DNA of 37,823 nucleotides, from positions 1 through 37,823 of IMG/VR virus record IMGVR_UViG_3300047440_000353. One strand, written 5' to 3'. Source of the stretch: a virus. The notes below the pieces were generated by a model. That model saw nothing but the letters and a program-made list of their open reading frames with translations. It had not been told where the DNA came from and searched no databases. The first letter of the stretch is position 1; each line of letters starts with the position of its first letter. Below are positions 12,547 through 21,047 of this stretch, in pieces. The position numbers and the translations under genes were made by a program.

Positions 12547-12756
12547 ATGAAGCGTTTTTCTGCCGCCCTTTTCGCCCTGATCGTGTCTTTCGGTGTTGCT
12601 GCCCCGGCGCATGCCGCCACGGCCTTTTTGCAAAGCTGCGAAATGGGCACGAGCGTTACCGGCCGCATGGTTTACGTTGGCACCTACAGTTACGGAGGGC
12701 AGACTTTCTCGCGCTCGTTTGCTTCCTACTGCCCGCAAACCCTTGAGGTGTATTGA
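12547..12756 (+). CDS. Small exported protein (moron)
   Basis: A 69-aa protein with a clear Sec signal peptide: basic start MKRF, hydrophobic core SAALFALIVSFGVA and cleavage after AHA (about residue 23). The mature part of about 46 residues has two cysteines (QSCEMG and SYCPQT) that could form one disulfide and a Gly/Tyr-rich middle (RMVYVGTYSYGGQTFSRSF). It is on the opposite strand to the integrase and late genes, has its own promoter, and is followed by a terminator after the next gene: the hallmarks of a lysogeny-expressed moron. Periplasmic or surface location is expected; function unknown. Confidence 0.7.
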   Translation: MKRFSAALFALIVSFGVAAPAHAATAFLQSCEMGTSVTGRMVYVGTYSYGGQTFSRSFASYCPQTLEVY

Positions 12757-12977
12757 TGCTGTCCAAGCCCACGCCGGCCGAGGTGCAAGCTGCACGCGAA
12801 GCCGCAGCCCTGACGCAAACGGAGGCCGCCGCGCTGGTCGGCCTCACGAGCAAATACCGCTGGAGCGAAATCGAGCGCGGCATTACGCCCATGCACCCGG
12901 CCGCCTGGGAGCTGTTCTGTATCAAGATTGGCGCGCACCCGGACTACGTGCCCAGCAAGGCCGCAAAAACGGCCTAG
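12756..12977 (+). CDS. Small XRE-like HTH regulator in the moron operon
   Basis: A 73-aa protein: EVQAAREAAALTQTEAAALV is the first helix pair of an XRE-type domain, followed by SKYRWSEIERG and a family-typical MHPAAWELFCIKIGAHPDY end. The recognition helix (GLTSKYRWSEIERG) has an insertion-like Lys-Tyr compared with classical XRE. The TGATG junction with the exported-protein gene couples translation. Because its own promoter (12484-12512) carries the TGTAGCG-type operator, it is a plausible autoregulated factor for all four such promoters. Similar small proteins are widespread in Burkholderiales phages, without known targets. Confidence 0.72.
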   Translation: MLSKPTPAEVQAAREAAALTQTEAAALVGLTSKYRWSEIERGITPMHPAAWELFCIKIGAHPDYVPSKAAKTA

Positions 12978-12983
12978 GACGCG

Positions 12984-13208
12984 CTACTGCGTCAGCGCTG
13001 GGCTCTCGGCCCCGGCACCGTTCAAAAGGCCCTCAGGGGCCTTTTCTTTTTGCTGGGCCTGTACCTGTTCGCTGATGAGCTGCATGACGCGTTGCGATTC
13101 GGCCTGGGCAATGGCCGCCGCTGCGGCCGGGTGTTGCTGGATGCAAGCCGCCACGTAATCGAGCGTGCGGGGGTCAAGCGTCAGGGTCAGGTCTGCGGGG
13201 TCATTCAT
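12984..13208 (-). CDS. Hypothetical 74-aa protein, last late gene
   Basis: ATG 13208 overlaps the tail-fibre stop (TGATG). A short helical protein (DPRTLDYVAACIQQHPAAAA, AIAQAESQRVMQLISEQVQA) with an Ala/Pro tail. The position directly after the fibre suggests a fibre assembly or chaperone role, but no such family is recognised. Codons for KEKAPEGLLN form the hairpin of the convergent terminator at 13024-13051, so the DNA is read two ways. Confidence 0.6.
   Translation of the reverse strand: MNDPADLTLTLDPRTLDYVAACIQQHPAAAAAIAQAESQRVMQLISEQVQAQQKEKAPEGLLNGAGAESPALTQ
13024..13051 (+). terminator. Terminator for the moron operon
   Basis: AAAAGGCCC-TCAG-GGGCCTTTT (9-bp stem, 4-base loop) followed by CTTTTTG. 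It ends plus-strand transcription 47 bases after the HTH gene and sits inside the coding sequence of the last minus-strand late gene. The reverse direction has only a four-T tract. Confidence 0.85.
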
Positions 13209-15208
13209 CAAAGCACCTCATAGGAATATGAGTAGGTGAAATTGATCCCGCCTGTAAAGCCGGGGCCGTTGAAAGAAAACACGGCCTGATCGTTTGTTAC
13301 GTCGGCCTGTACCGTGTTTGCCGCGCCACCCCCCGAGCTGATGCTCGTTGCGGCCCCGCTGAGGTCGCTGATGACGGCGAGGTTTGATGCAACGGGCAGG
13401 GACAAACGATAAATGGTGCCCGTACCCGCCACAGCCACAGTAACGGCACATGCGCCAGTGACATGCACCACATTGCCCACGCGCACAAACTGCGCCTTAG
13501 TCGGGATGACAGACGAGCAATTCGAGACGTTCGTTCCCGTGGGGGTGTACGTGCCGCTGGCGAGGTATTGACCACCTGACGCGCCTGACGGGTTGTTGTG
13601 AATGGCTGGGGTATTGATGCGACCGACGGTGTCGATAAGCAATCGAGATGCGCCATTGCCGCCCAGAATCAGCAGGTTAGGGTTAGGGCTAGAGCTGCCC
13701 CAAATTTGTAGGTACCCACCATTCGACGGGGTCAACCCGGCATAAATCGTGTATGCGCTGCTGTCTGAGCTGCCACCTATGTTGGTGACACCGCCGATAT
13801 TGCCACCCGCCCAAAAGTTATAGCCAGCAGGGGGCACCGCACCGACACCGACAATCCCGCCCGGGAATATCAGGTTCGCAACACTGGCGCCCGTTCGGGC
13901 AACCTGCATGTATGCATTTGCGGCGCCGAAAGAATCGGTAAGCAAGCGGAAAATAACACTATTTGGGGTTGAGAGAATGTCAGAAAATTTTTGATCCGCA
14001 GGCGCCGTGGGATCGGTGAACAACAATTCGCCGCCTGTGCCGCCTGTGCCAATTGCGATCCCCGCAACGCCAGTGTTTGGGGCAATCGACCCGCGCGCCC
14101 GAATTCCGCCGTTTACGTCCAACTTGAAACCATTTGACGGGCTGACGCCGATACCGACCCCGCCGACATTGAGGGGCGCGAGCACAGCACTCGTTAACGC
14201 CGTGCCACTCCGCGTAACAGTTAGCCAATCATTGCCAGCAGAGAACGCGTCGTTGTGCAGCGAGAAATGCAATTGCGTGTTATCGGCATAGTTGACCCAT
14301 GCCCGCGTATCCACCGCCCCCGCCGTGTTGATAAGCGTCTGCACGGGAAACCCCGCAATCGTGCCCAGCTCAACACTAGTCGTCAGAGGCAACGGATTGA
14401 TGGCACCGCGCACGCGTACCGGCCCGCTTTGGACTTCGACACCGGCAACGGTCAGGGATGGCGCAACGGTGCCCACAATGAAGCGGCCCACGCTGTCCAC
14501 GCGCACGCGTTCAACGCGCGCTGTGCTGCCTGCGGGTGTGGTGAAGATGCCAACCGCCGTGGGATGACTGCCCGCTACTGGCGCACCCTCTGCGATGAAT
14601 TGCAATAACGCAGTGTTGAAAAAATTGATGCCATCGCTTGTGGTGCTGCCTGCGAGAGTAGCCACTGTGCCAGCTGGGGTTGCCGATGGCGCAGCAATGG
14701 TGCCCCCCGCCGTGCGCAAAGTAATAGCCGATTGACCACCGTAACCAGTGGCAGTCATAACGTTTGTAAACGGTGTGTCACCAACGACGGTAATGCGCAC
14801 GTTTGCAATGGGCGTAGCGGTGCCCATCGTCAGGGTGTTGAACTGGCTATTGCCTGCGGTTTGCGTGATGCCCCCCGAGGTTGTGAGGGTGCCGGTAACG
14901 GCCATCCCCGCCGCTGTGAAGCTCGCAACGATTGACGCCAGCACAGCCACATTGAGCACGCCCGAAGATGGCCGTAGGAGGCCCGTGCTGGCCTCGCTGT
15001 TGAACGCAAACGCAGGCGCGCCCACTGTGCCGTCTGCCAGCTTCAATTGCGCCAGCATGCCGCCGCGGCCGTAACGGTCCAGGCTGTCCGTGATGCTGGC
15101 GGCAACGTCTGAGAGCGTGGGATTGGCCCACGTTGTCTCAATGAGCGTATTCGGCACAACCGGGTTGCCGGCCGGGAGCGTGTAATTCCCTGAGCTGTTG
15201 CGGGGCAT
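13208..15208 (-). CDS. Tail fibre / receptor-binding protein
   Basis: A 666-aa protein starting MPRNSSGNYTLPAGNPVVPN and continuing TWANPTLSDVAASITDSLDR YGRGGM, a virion-attachment N-terminus typical of podovirus and myovirus fibres from Betaproteobacteria. The middle consists of Gly/Thr/Ala-rich strands with repeated phrases such as GVGIGVSPSNGFKLDVNGGI and VDSVGRFIVG, expected for a trimeric beta-structured shaft. The last 130 residues (from ASGTYTPTGTNVSNC) form a strand-rich tip with SYSYEVL at the end; no S74 chaperone is present here. It is probably the host-recognition protein. Encoded next to the end of the late operon. Confidence 0.82.
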   Translation of the reverse strand: MPRNSSGNYTLPAGNPVVPNTLIETTWANPTLSDVAASITDSLDRYGRGGMLAQLKLADGTVGAPAFAFNSEASTGLLRPSSGVLNVAVLASIVASFTAAGMAVTGTLTTSGGITQTAGNSQFNTLTMGTATPIANVRITVVGDTPFTNVMTATGYGGQSAITLRTAGGTIAAPSATPAGTVATLAGSTTSDGINFFNTALLQFIAEGAPVAGSHPTAVGIFTTPAGSTARVERVRVDSVGRFIVGTVAPSLTVAGVEVQSGPVRVRGAINPLPLTTSVELGTIAGFPVQTLINTAGAVDTRAWVNYADNTQLHFSLHNDAFSAGNDWLTVTRSGTALTSAVLAPLNVGGVGIGVSPSNGFKLDVNGGIRARGSIAPNTGVAGIAIGTGGTGGELLFTDPTAPADQKFSDILSTPNSVIFRLLTDSFGAANAYMQVARTGASVANLIFPGGIVGVGAVPPAGYNFWAGGNIGGVTNIGGSSDSSAYTIYAGLTPSNGGYLQIWGSSSPNPNLLILGGNGASRLLIDTVGRINTPAIHNNPSGASGGQYLASGTYTPTGTNVSNCSSVIPTKAQFVRVGNVVHVTGACAVTVAVAGTGTIYRLSLPVASNLAVISDLSGAATSISSGGGAANTVQADVTNDQAVFSFNGPGFTGGINFTYSYSYEVL

Positions 15209-15216
15209 GGTGCCTC

Positions 15217-17049
15217 CTATGGTGTGGCGGCTGCGCCGACCGTGGCACCGGCCGTGACATTGCCGCCGCGCATCAAATCAATAAGGTGTTGCTCCAGTCG
15301 GCCCGGGGGCATTGCGCGCAATGCCTCGGCCATTGCTTGGGGGTCTTTGAGCAAGCGCGCCATTTCCGCATTCACAAGCGGCTGATTCAATTCCTCCAGG
15401 CGTGACGCATAGCCACCGATGCCGGGCAGCATCTTGATAATTTTGTCGGCGCCCGTGGCCAAGAGTGAATCAAGGTTTGTTTGCGAGCCTCCACCCATGG
15501 TGCCGGAAACCTTGCGAGAGCGGCCGGGCGCCTCGGCTACCCGCAGGCTTTCTTTCAAGGCGTCCAGGCTGGAGGCGTCAGCCGGTGTCAGCTTGTCGCC
15601 AAACTTGCCCGCATCGCGGTACTTGTTGGAAATGTTCTTGAGCCCGGTGTATGTCACCTCGGGCGTGCTGCCCACGTAGGGCTTTTCCGCGATATCGGCG
15701 AGCGTTTGACGCAACGCCGTGCCCGAGTTGATGGGCGCTGAGCGCTGGCCGTATTCCTGCAAATATTTTTCCCATGTGCTGCCGGCTTTCTGGCCACCGG
15801 CCAGGGCGTCGTCTATCGCACTGATGACACCCATGGTTTCGCGCCGGGAGCTTTTGACGGCTGCGCCCAGCTCATCGCCAACGGCCACCGGGCCACCCAG
15901 CGTATCGGCCAGATATTTGCGCATCGCATACATGCGCCCAGGCGTCACATTTCCGTCGCCCAGCTCACCCTGCACATAGTTGGCCACTTTCTTGACGGCA
16001 GGGATTGCGCCGCTGTCGCCGCTCAGCATGTTTTCGGCATGCTGCAAAACGGGTGTGGTGTAGTCGGCGCGCTGCGCTGCTTCTTGCATGGCTTGCTGAC
16101 GCAATGGGGCCGTGCGGCCCTCGCGTACAGCCTCCAGGCGTTGCATGCGCAAATCTTTGGGGGCAAGGTCTTCGAGCGCGCCATAGGCCGCCGCATTGCG
16201 ATCCGCGCCAAACCGATTCCAGCCCGGGGCCGTTTCTGGAATGGCGCGATTGGCCGCCTCGGCCTGGGCAAGATACTCATTGCCCGTGGCTTGGGTTGCA
16301 CTGGTCGGGATATCAACGGGCTTGCCTTTGACGGTCGGCGGCTGGTATGCGTCCAGCTTTGCAAGCAAGGCTTCACGCTCGGCTGTTGGGATGTACTCGG
16401 CCAGTGCTTGCACCGCGCGCCGTGGCACCGCGGTTTCTGCTACAGACTTGACTAACTTGGTGCCAACTTTGCCGGCCAATGAGCCAGCCCCCGGCACGAC
16501 GGCGCCCAGCGCGCCAGCGAGCGCCACATTTTGGCCGCGTGATTCTTCACTTGTGACGGGTTCAATTGCTGCCGTGGCCGCATTGGCCGCAGCGCCGGCA
16601 CCCAGTACCGATGCCGTCTTTCCGAGCACTGAGAGCCCACGCACCATGGCGCCACCGGGCAAGATGAGTGACGGGGCAGCTTCCCCAAGCACCTGCAAAC
16701 CCTTGTTTGCTAGGCTGCCGTCGGCGGCCTGGGCATCGATACGGCGTTTTTCTTGAATGTCTTCATCGGTGACGCCTGGGCCAATGCCATGCTTGCCAGC
16801 GATTTGCTGCACACCTTGGCGGAGGTTGTCAAAACCGGCGCCCAGGTTGGCCCACACGCCGGCATCACCGGGCCCGTACTTGGCCTTCCACTCGGGTGAC
16901 GCGGGATCGTATTCGCCTGGATTGCTGGCCTTGAGCTGGGCCGCACGTTGCTGATGATCGCCAGCGGCAACCCGGCGCAGCAATTCGCTCTGTGTCGTGC
17001 CCTCGGGCACGTTGGCAATGATCCGGCCGTCTGCTAGTTTGACGTCCAT
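15217..17049 (-). CDS. Internal virion / DNA-ejection protein (P22 gp16 position)
   Basis: A 610-aa protein. The N-terminus MDVKLADGRIIANVPEGTTQ resembles the short phage-protein opening 'sL.DG..i..VP.GtT...l'. Residues about 110-190 are Gly/Ala-rich and hydrophobic (PSLILPGGAMVRGLSVLGKT, VLGAGAAANAATAAIEPV, ALAGALGAVVPGAGSLAG), like membrane-inserting ejection proteins; the rest is helical. Length and order (last of the injected-protein block before the fibre) match P22 gp16, but no sequence motif proves homology. No lytic transglycosylase motif was found. Confidence 0.6.
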   Translation of the reverse strand: MDVKLADGRIIANVPEGTTQSELLRRVAAGDHQQRAAQLKASNPGEYDPASPEWKAKYGPGDAGVWANLGAGFDNLRQGVQQIAGKHGIGPGVTDEDIQEKRRIDAQAADGSLANKGLQVLGEAAPSLILPGGAMVRGLSVLGKTASVLGAGAAANAATAAIEPVTSEESRGQNVALAGALGAVVPGAGSLAGKVGTKLVKSVAETAVPRRAVQALAEYIPTAEREALLAKLDAYQPPTVKGKPVDIPTSATQATGNEYLAQAEAANRAIPETAPGWNRFGADRNAAAYGALEDLAPKDLRMQRLEAVREGRTAPLRQQAMQEAAQRADYTTPVLQHAENMLSGDSGAIPAVKKVANYVQGELGDGNVTPGRMYAMRKYLADTLGGPVAVGDELGAAVKSSRRETMGVISAIDDALAGGQKAGSTWEKYLQEYGQRSAPINSGTALRQTLADIAEKPYVGSTPEVTYTGLKNISNKYRDAGKFGDKLTPADASSLDALKESLRVAEAPGRSRKVSGTMGGGSQTNLDSLLATGADKIIKMLPGIGGYASRLEELNQPLVNAEMARLLKDPQAMAEALRAMPPGRLEQHLIDLMRGGNVTAGATVGAAATP

Positions 17050-17058
17050 TGCATCACC

Positions 17059-18258
17059 TCATTTCGGCAGAGCCGAAAAATCCGTGACATTGCCACCGGC
17101 ACCGGGTGCGGGTGCATTGCCCCCGTAACTGGGCTGCGTCAAAGCTGGCAATCCGGCTGCGCGCCGTTGCTCAATCAGCGCGTCATGTTGAGCCTCCATG
17201 AGGCCGCGATATTGGCGAATCACGCCTTTCAATTGCGCCGGGCTCTTGGCGGCATCCAGCAACTTTGCGAGGTGCTCGCGCTCTTCCACGCCACTCTGAC
17301 CCGAACCCACAATGGCCTTGATAACCTCTTTGGACACCACATCCTTTGCGGCTTCAAAATTGGTCGGCGCCTCGCTGCCGGTCTGAGTTTTGTACAAATT
17401 GGCGGCACGGTTTATCAATTGCACATCACCCGATTGCAGCGCATCAGCCAAGCTGCCGAGCTGGTCAAGATGCTGGCCAGCCACTGCGAAGGAACGCAGC
17501 GCGTTGCCCTGGGTGCCAGCGCCAAACGCGAGTGCTGCCGCTTTCTTGGCCGAGTAGGTTGTGGGGTCGTACTCGGGATATTTTTCCCGCACCTGAGTGA
17601 TGAGGTTATTGCGTGCCGCTGGCGTCATGCGCGCAAATGCGCTGGCCGGGTCCATCGTGTAGGTGCCCAGGGCATCCACCATGCCGCCCATGCCTGAGCT
17701 GCCATCCTTGCCGGCCGCCAATGTGCGTATCAGCTCGTTGTGCTCTTGCTTGCCCTGGAGCATCGCGGCGTTTTTGTCGGCCTCAAGTTTGGCCTTGTCA
17801 GCCGCCGCAAGCCGGCCTTGCTCATACTGGCCAATTGCGCCCTCATCTTTCTCACGCAGATATTCCGGGTTGTAGGTGAATTGCCCGCTGAAAGGGTCGG
17901 TCGTGCCGCGCTCCGTGATTTTCTTTTCACGCGCTGCGAGGGCTTGCTTGAGCATCTGGCCACCGATGGGCGCAAACGATTCATCGCCCGAGAGCTGCAT
18001 GAGCAAGCCTAGGTTGTAATCGCGTGCGTTGCTGTCGCGCCGTTGCTGTGCTTCCTCGGGCGATACCGTGGGGCTGATAGGTTGTGCAAGGCGAGCGCGC
18101 AACGCCTGGACGTAGGCCGGCTCCTGAGCCTGCGGCTGTGCTGGCTGGCCAGCGTTGGCCCATGAGGGAGCCGAGGTAGCAAAGCCAGCACCGCCCATGT
18201 CATCACCGCCCCCAAGGGTCTGCACAAGTTTTTGCGGTACGTAGGCCATGGCGCTCAC
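17059..18258 (-). CDS. Internal virion protein (399 aa)
   Basis: ATG 18258 overlaps the stop of the previous gene (ATGA). Helical, Gln/Ala-rich protein: PQAQEPAYVQALRARLAQ, EEAQQRRDSNARDYNLGLLM, AADKAKLEADKNAAMLQGKQ, and the hydrophobic AVAGQHLDQLGSLADALQSG. The C-terminal region (AKDVVSKEVIKAIVGSGQSG, QLKGVIRQYRGLMEAQHDAL) is reminiscent of structural proteins that span the portal channel in podoviruses. Placement between scaffold-type and fibre genes supports an injected role; function is inferred from position. Confidence 0.6.
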   Translation of the reverse strand: MSAMAYVPQKLVQTLGGGDDMGGAGFATSAPSWANAGQPAQPQAQEPAYVQALRARLAQPISPTVSPEEAQQRRDSNARDYNLGLLMQLSGDESFAPIGGQMLKQALAAREKKITERGTTDPFSGQFTYNPEYLREKDEGAIGQYEQGRLAAADKAKLEADKNAAMLQGKQEHNELIRTLAAGKDGSSGMGGMVDALGTYTMDPASAFARMTPAARNNLITQVREKYPEYDPTTYSAKKAAALAFGAGTQGNALRSFAVAGQHLDQLGSLADALQSGDVQLINRAANLYKTQTGSEAPTNFEAAKDVVSKEVIKAIVGSGQSGVEEREHLAKLLDAAKSPAQLKGVIRQYRGLMEAQHDALIEQRRAAGLPALTQPSYGGNAPAPGAGGNVTDFSALPK

Positions 18259-18683
18259 TCCATATCAACGTAGTCTTGGCCGGTCGTGTTCTTGTAAATC
18301 TTCTTTGCGGCAATCATGCGTTTTTCATCCAGCGCGGCGCTATCGGCCTGGGCTTGTCGATCCATCTGACCGGCCTTGTATTGACCGTAAACATTTGCCA
18401 GCGTGCCGGCCCAATTGGGCGCCCCCACACGGCCGCCACCGGGTGAGGTGGCCTTGGCTGGGCCCGCGGTGTTCTCACGCAGCGCCTGGGCCATTTGCAT
18501 CTGTCGGTTGATATCGCTTTGCTTGCCTTTGTTCATTTGCAATTGCAGCATGGCGTTTATCAGCTCAGGCGAGAGCCGGCCCCCTTGCCCCTGCACTTGC
18601 TGGTTAGTCGGTTGCATGCCGCCCCATGCCGGCTGCTGGTAATCAAAGCCGGGCTGTTGCGGGTCTTGGAAATAGTCATTCAT
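18255..18683 (-). CDS. Small virion protein (142 aa)
   Basis: A Gln/Gly/Pro-rich protein: MNDYFQDPQQPGFDYQQPAW, then a helical part (LSPELINAMLQLQMNKGKQS, INRQMQMAQALRE) and a C-terminal KRMIAAKKIYKNTTGQDYVD. Composition resembles its two neighbours, so it is probably a component of the same injected complex. It overlaps the 17059 gene by ATGA and follows 18694 by ten bases. Confidence 0.55.
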   Translation of the reverse strand: MNDYFQDPQQPGFDYQQPAWGGMQPTNQQVQGQGGRLSPELINAMLQLQMNKGKQSDINRQMQMAQALRENTAGPAKATSPGGGRVGAPNWAGTLANVYGQYKAGQMDRQAQADSAALDEKRMIAAKKIYKNTTGQDYVDME

Positions 18684-18693
18684 GGCGAGCCCC

Positions 18694-19989
18694 TTACATC
18701 AAAGCGCCGACGCGTGCGTAATCGACCATCAGCACACCCGAGTTTTCGCGCACGGCCTCAGGCATGCGGCGCCGCACTTCTTGGGCAATCACGCCCACAC
18801 GCGTGCCGCGCTCGCCGATGTAGCGATAACGATAGATGCCAAACCCCTTGGGGTGTCGGCCAATGCGCCGGAATTCAGTCTTGACGCGCCGGTCACTGAA
18901 TCCAAAGTAAGAGCCGGCAAGCTGGCCCAGGCCGCCCAGCACATCGCCAAACATGGCATTCTTGCTGCTCTGCTGGCCTTGCGCCGCACCGTACTGGCTG
19001 CTGGCTGCCCCGAGCAAATCGGGGGTCTGTGCCTGGGCGGCTTGCCCGAAGCTGCCGAATTGAGGCGTTTGCACTTGCTGCCCTTGCAATAGCGCGTTCA
19101 TTTCATTCAAGCCCTGCCCACGCTGTTGCATGGCCTCGGCAATCTGCTGTTGCCGCAATTGGTTTTGATAGTTGCTGGCCTGGAGCTGTTGATTGAAATT
19201 CTGGCTGTTGCCTTGCATGCCCTGGGCGTATTGCTGTTGCTGCGCCGTGTTTGCAAACTGGCCTTGTGTGCCGGCCTCGTTGACTTGCTGCTGACGCAAG
19301 CCCAAATCCATGCCGTAATCTCGTTGCGCCTCCGTGCCGCCTGCGGTAATCGCGCCCATTTGCGCCTGTTGGTACGCATCGTTTTTGTTGCGGTTGAAAT
19401 CATCCATGGCGCGCGTATAGGCCTCGCTGTCACGCGAGATACCGCGGTTGGCTAGGTCGGTTTCCATGCTGCGTTGCTGCGCATCAAATCGCGGGTCAAG
19501 CCGTGAGGTCTGTGACGCGTAGGCGTTTTGCTCGGCCTTGGCACGCGTGTCGGCTGCATTGCCCACGTTTTGCGCGCCCGAGTAATCGAGGCTGCTTTGA
19601 ATCGGGCCGCCACCGCCAAAGTTGTAGGCCTGGGGGCCTTGGCTCATCTGGGTGAAGCCGCTGTAATCCATCGGCTGCCCGAGCGAATTTTGAACATTGC
19701 CCAGCATGCCGCCAGCGAGGTCGCTGCGGCCCTTGGTCAAATCCATTTGCGAATTCAGCGCGCCCTGCAGCTTGGGGTCCAGGGTCGTGTTCTGTGTCCA
19801 CTGGGTGACGTCTTGCCCCGTCGTTGGGTCTTTGACGGTTGTGGTGCCCCATGTGGAGGAACCGAATGGGCTTGTCTGATTCGGCCGATTGGCCCAGGTT
19901 TGCGCCGTCGTGTTCTGTTGATTCTGTGCGGCTTGCTGGTTAGCAACGCCGGTGTAATCCGGGGCCGATGGCCCTGAGTTTTTGCTCAT
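18694..19989 (-). CDS. Gln-rich virion protein with C-terminal S74-type chaperone domain
   Basis: A 431-aa protein, ATG 19989 overlapping the previous stop. Residues about 5-360 are Gln/Asn/Ala-rich and mostly helical or disordered (ANQQAAQNQQNTTAQTWANR, DLGLRQQQVNEAGTQGQFAN). The last 70 residues carry the intramolecular chaperone/peptidase S74 signature: FSDRRVKTEFRRIG, then GFGIYRYRYIGERGTRVGVI and AQEVRRRMPEAV ending in DYARVGALM. The SDRRVK block holds the Ser and Lys of the autocleavage site. S74 domains normally trim trimeric fibre tips; here it follows a Gln-rich body in the ejection-protein block. Confidence 0.7.
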   Translation of the reverse strand: MSKNSGPSAPDYTGVANQQAAQNQQNTTAQTWANRPNQTSPFGSSTWGTTTVKDPTTGQDVTQWTQNTTLDPKLQGALNSQMDLTKGRSDLAGGMLGNVQNSLGQPMDYSGFTQMSQGPQAYNFGGGGPIQSSLDYSGAQNVGNAADTRAKAEQNAYASQTSRLDPRFDAQQRSMETDLANRGISRDSEAYTRAMDDFNRNKNDAYQQAQMGAITAGGTEAQRDYGMDLGLRQQQVNEAGTQGQFANTAQQQQYAQGMQGNSQNFNQQLQASNYQNQLRQQQIAEAMQQRGQGLNEMNALLQGQQVQTPQFGSFGQAAQAQTPDLLGAASSQYGAAQGQQSSKNAMFGDVLGGLGQLAGSYFGFSDRRVKTEFRRIGRHPKGFGIYRYRYIGERGTRVGVIAQEVRRRMPEAVRENSGVLMVDYARVGALM

Positions 19990-20597
19990 GCGTAGGCTCC
20001 TTGCGGCGAGGTGTTCACCCATCCGGGCATTTGGTTGGCTGCGTCTTGATCCTCTTGGCGCTTGCGCATCATTTCGGCCAGTGCGAGCTGGCGTGACATG
20101 CTGTCGTTGCCGGCTTGCTGTTGCCCGCTGCCGCTGCCGCCAAACATTTTTCCGAGGCCCTGGAGATTCATGGAGCTGAGCCCGCCCTTGGCGGCCGTGC
20201 TGCCAAAGCTGCCGCCTGTGGAGGGGTTGACGTAGCCCGCATTTCCTTCCATGCCGTAGCCAAGCGCGTTGGGCGCTGCACTGCTTTCGGTTGCGCCTGC
20301 GGCCGTCGTGCCGCTGCCGCTGCCACCCAATGCAGACATGCCGCCGTAAATCGCGGCTGCGCTGCCGGCCGTGTTTTCCAGCCAGTGGTCGGTATCCGAA
20401 TAGTCACGCTCTGATTTGCCCTGCCAGTAGCGCGGCAAGCTGCTGTTAATGCCAACCTTGTCGGCGGCATCGCCCAGGAGCTTGCTGGTTTTGTTGACCG
20501 TGCCGGCGCTGCTCTTGCGCGTCCAATCCACCAAGTAATGGCCCAGCGGGTCATACTTTTTGGTGAATTCGTGAAAGCGGTTCCAATCGATATCCAT
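19986..20597 (-). CDS. Virion protein (203 aa), probable injected protein
   Basis: ATG 20597 has AGGGGG upstream. The first 80 residues are a folded part (MDIDWNRFHEFTKKYDPLGH, LGDAADKVGINSSLPRYWQG), followed by long Gly/Ser/Ala low-complexity runs (GGSGSGTTAAGATESSAAPN) and a helical end (SRQLALAEMMRKRQEDQDAA). Small, low-complexity, and located at the front of the ejection block, like P22 gp7; homology cannot be shown by eye. Confidence 0.55.
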   Translation of the reverse strand: MDIDWNRFHEFTKKYDPLGHYLVDWTRKSSAGTVNKTSKLLGDAADKVGINSSLPRYWQGKSERDYSDTDHWLENTAGSAAAIYGGMSALGGSGSGTTAAGATESSAAPNALGYGMEGNAGYVNPSTGGSFGSTAAKGGLSSMNLQGLGKMFGGSGSGQQQAGNDSMSRQLALAEMMRKRQEDQDAANQMPGWVNTSPQGAYA

Positions 20598-20606
20598 GGA
20601 GCCCCC

Positions 20607-21047
20607 TCAATGCGGCTTGCGCAGCCAGCGGCAATCGGCGCGCAACATTTGCTTGGCGATCAAATCGCCCTCATGGCCACCGTGTGGGATGCGCGCGATT
20701 TCAGAAAAGCCAATGCGCCGCGTGAGGTCGAGTGACTTATCGTTGTGAGAATCGATGAGCGCCAAAACGGCCTCGCAGCCACACACTAGAAACGGATACT
20801 CAAACGCCTCACGAATCAGCGCGCGGCTGAAGAGGTCCGGCCGCTGAATCACGATGTGAATGCAGCATGTGCGGCCGACGAAACCGTTATAGCCAATGGC
20901 CACGGCCACATGATCCATTTGCGCAAGCTGCCCGGTGTACTCATCGGGCACATGCAACACCCCGCGGAAATCTGCCGAGGCATGCAAGCCGAGCCGGTCG
21001 CTGAAAAACGCATTCACGCGGCTACGATCATTGGCAGCCAGCATCAC
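20607..21047 (-). CDS. GNAT-family N-acetyltransferase
   Basis: A 146-aa protein with the GNAT fold order: strand DHVAVAIGYNGFVGRTCCIH, strand IVIQRPDLFSRALIREAFEY, the acetyl-CoA strand VCGCEAVLALIDSHNDKSLDL and the final TRRIGFSEIARIPHGG (the common 'k.GFre.g' end). The central Q/R-x-x-G-x-G/A loop is degenerate, so activity is not certain. GNAT genes are often inserted among podovirus head-tail genes; the substrate is unknown. The ATGA overlap with the upstream 556-aa gene indicates stable co-expression. Confidence 0.75.
   Translation of the reverse strand: MMLAANDRSRVNAFFSDRLGLHASADFRGVLHVPDEYTGQLAQMDHVAVAIGYNGFVGRTCCIHIVIQRPDLFSRALIREAFEYPFLVCGCEAVLALIDSHNDKSLDLTRRIGFSEIARIPHGGHEGDLIAKQMLRADCRWLRKPH

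Noticed and set aside
14255-14608. Plus-strand open frames over the tail-fibre and other virion genes
   Set aside because: They are high-GC shadows of the minus-strand genes: no ribosome sites, Arg/Ala/Pro/His-biased composition, and no domain resemblance.
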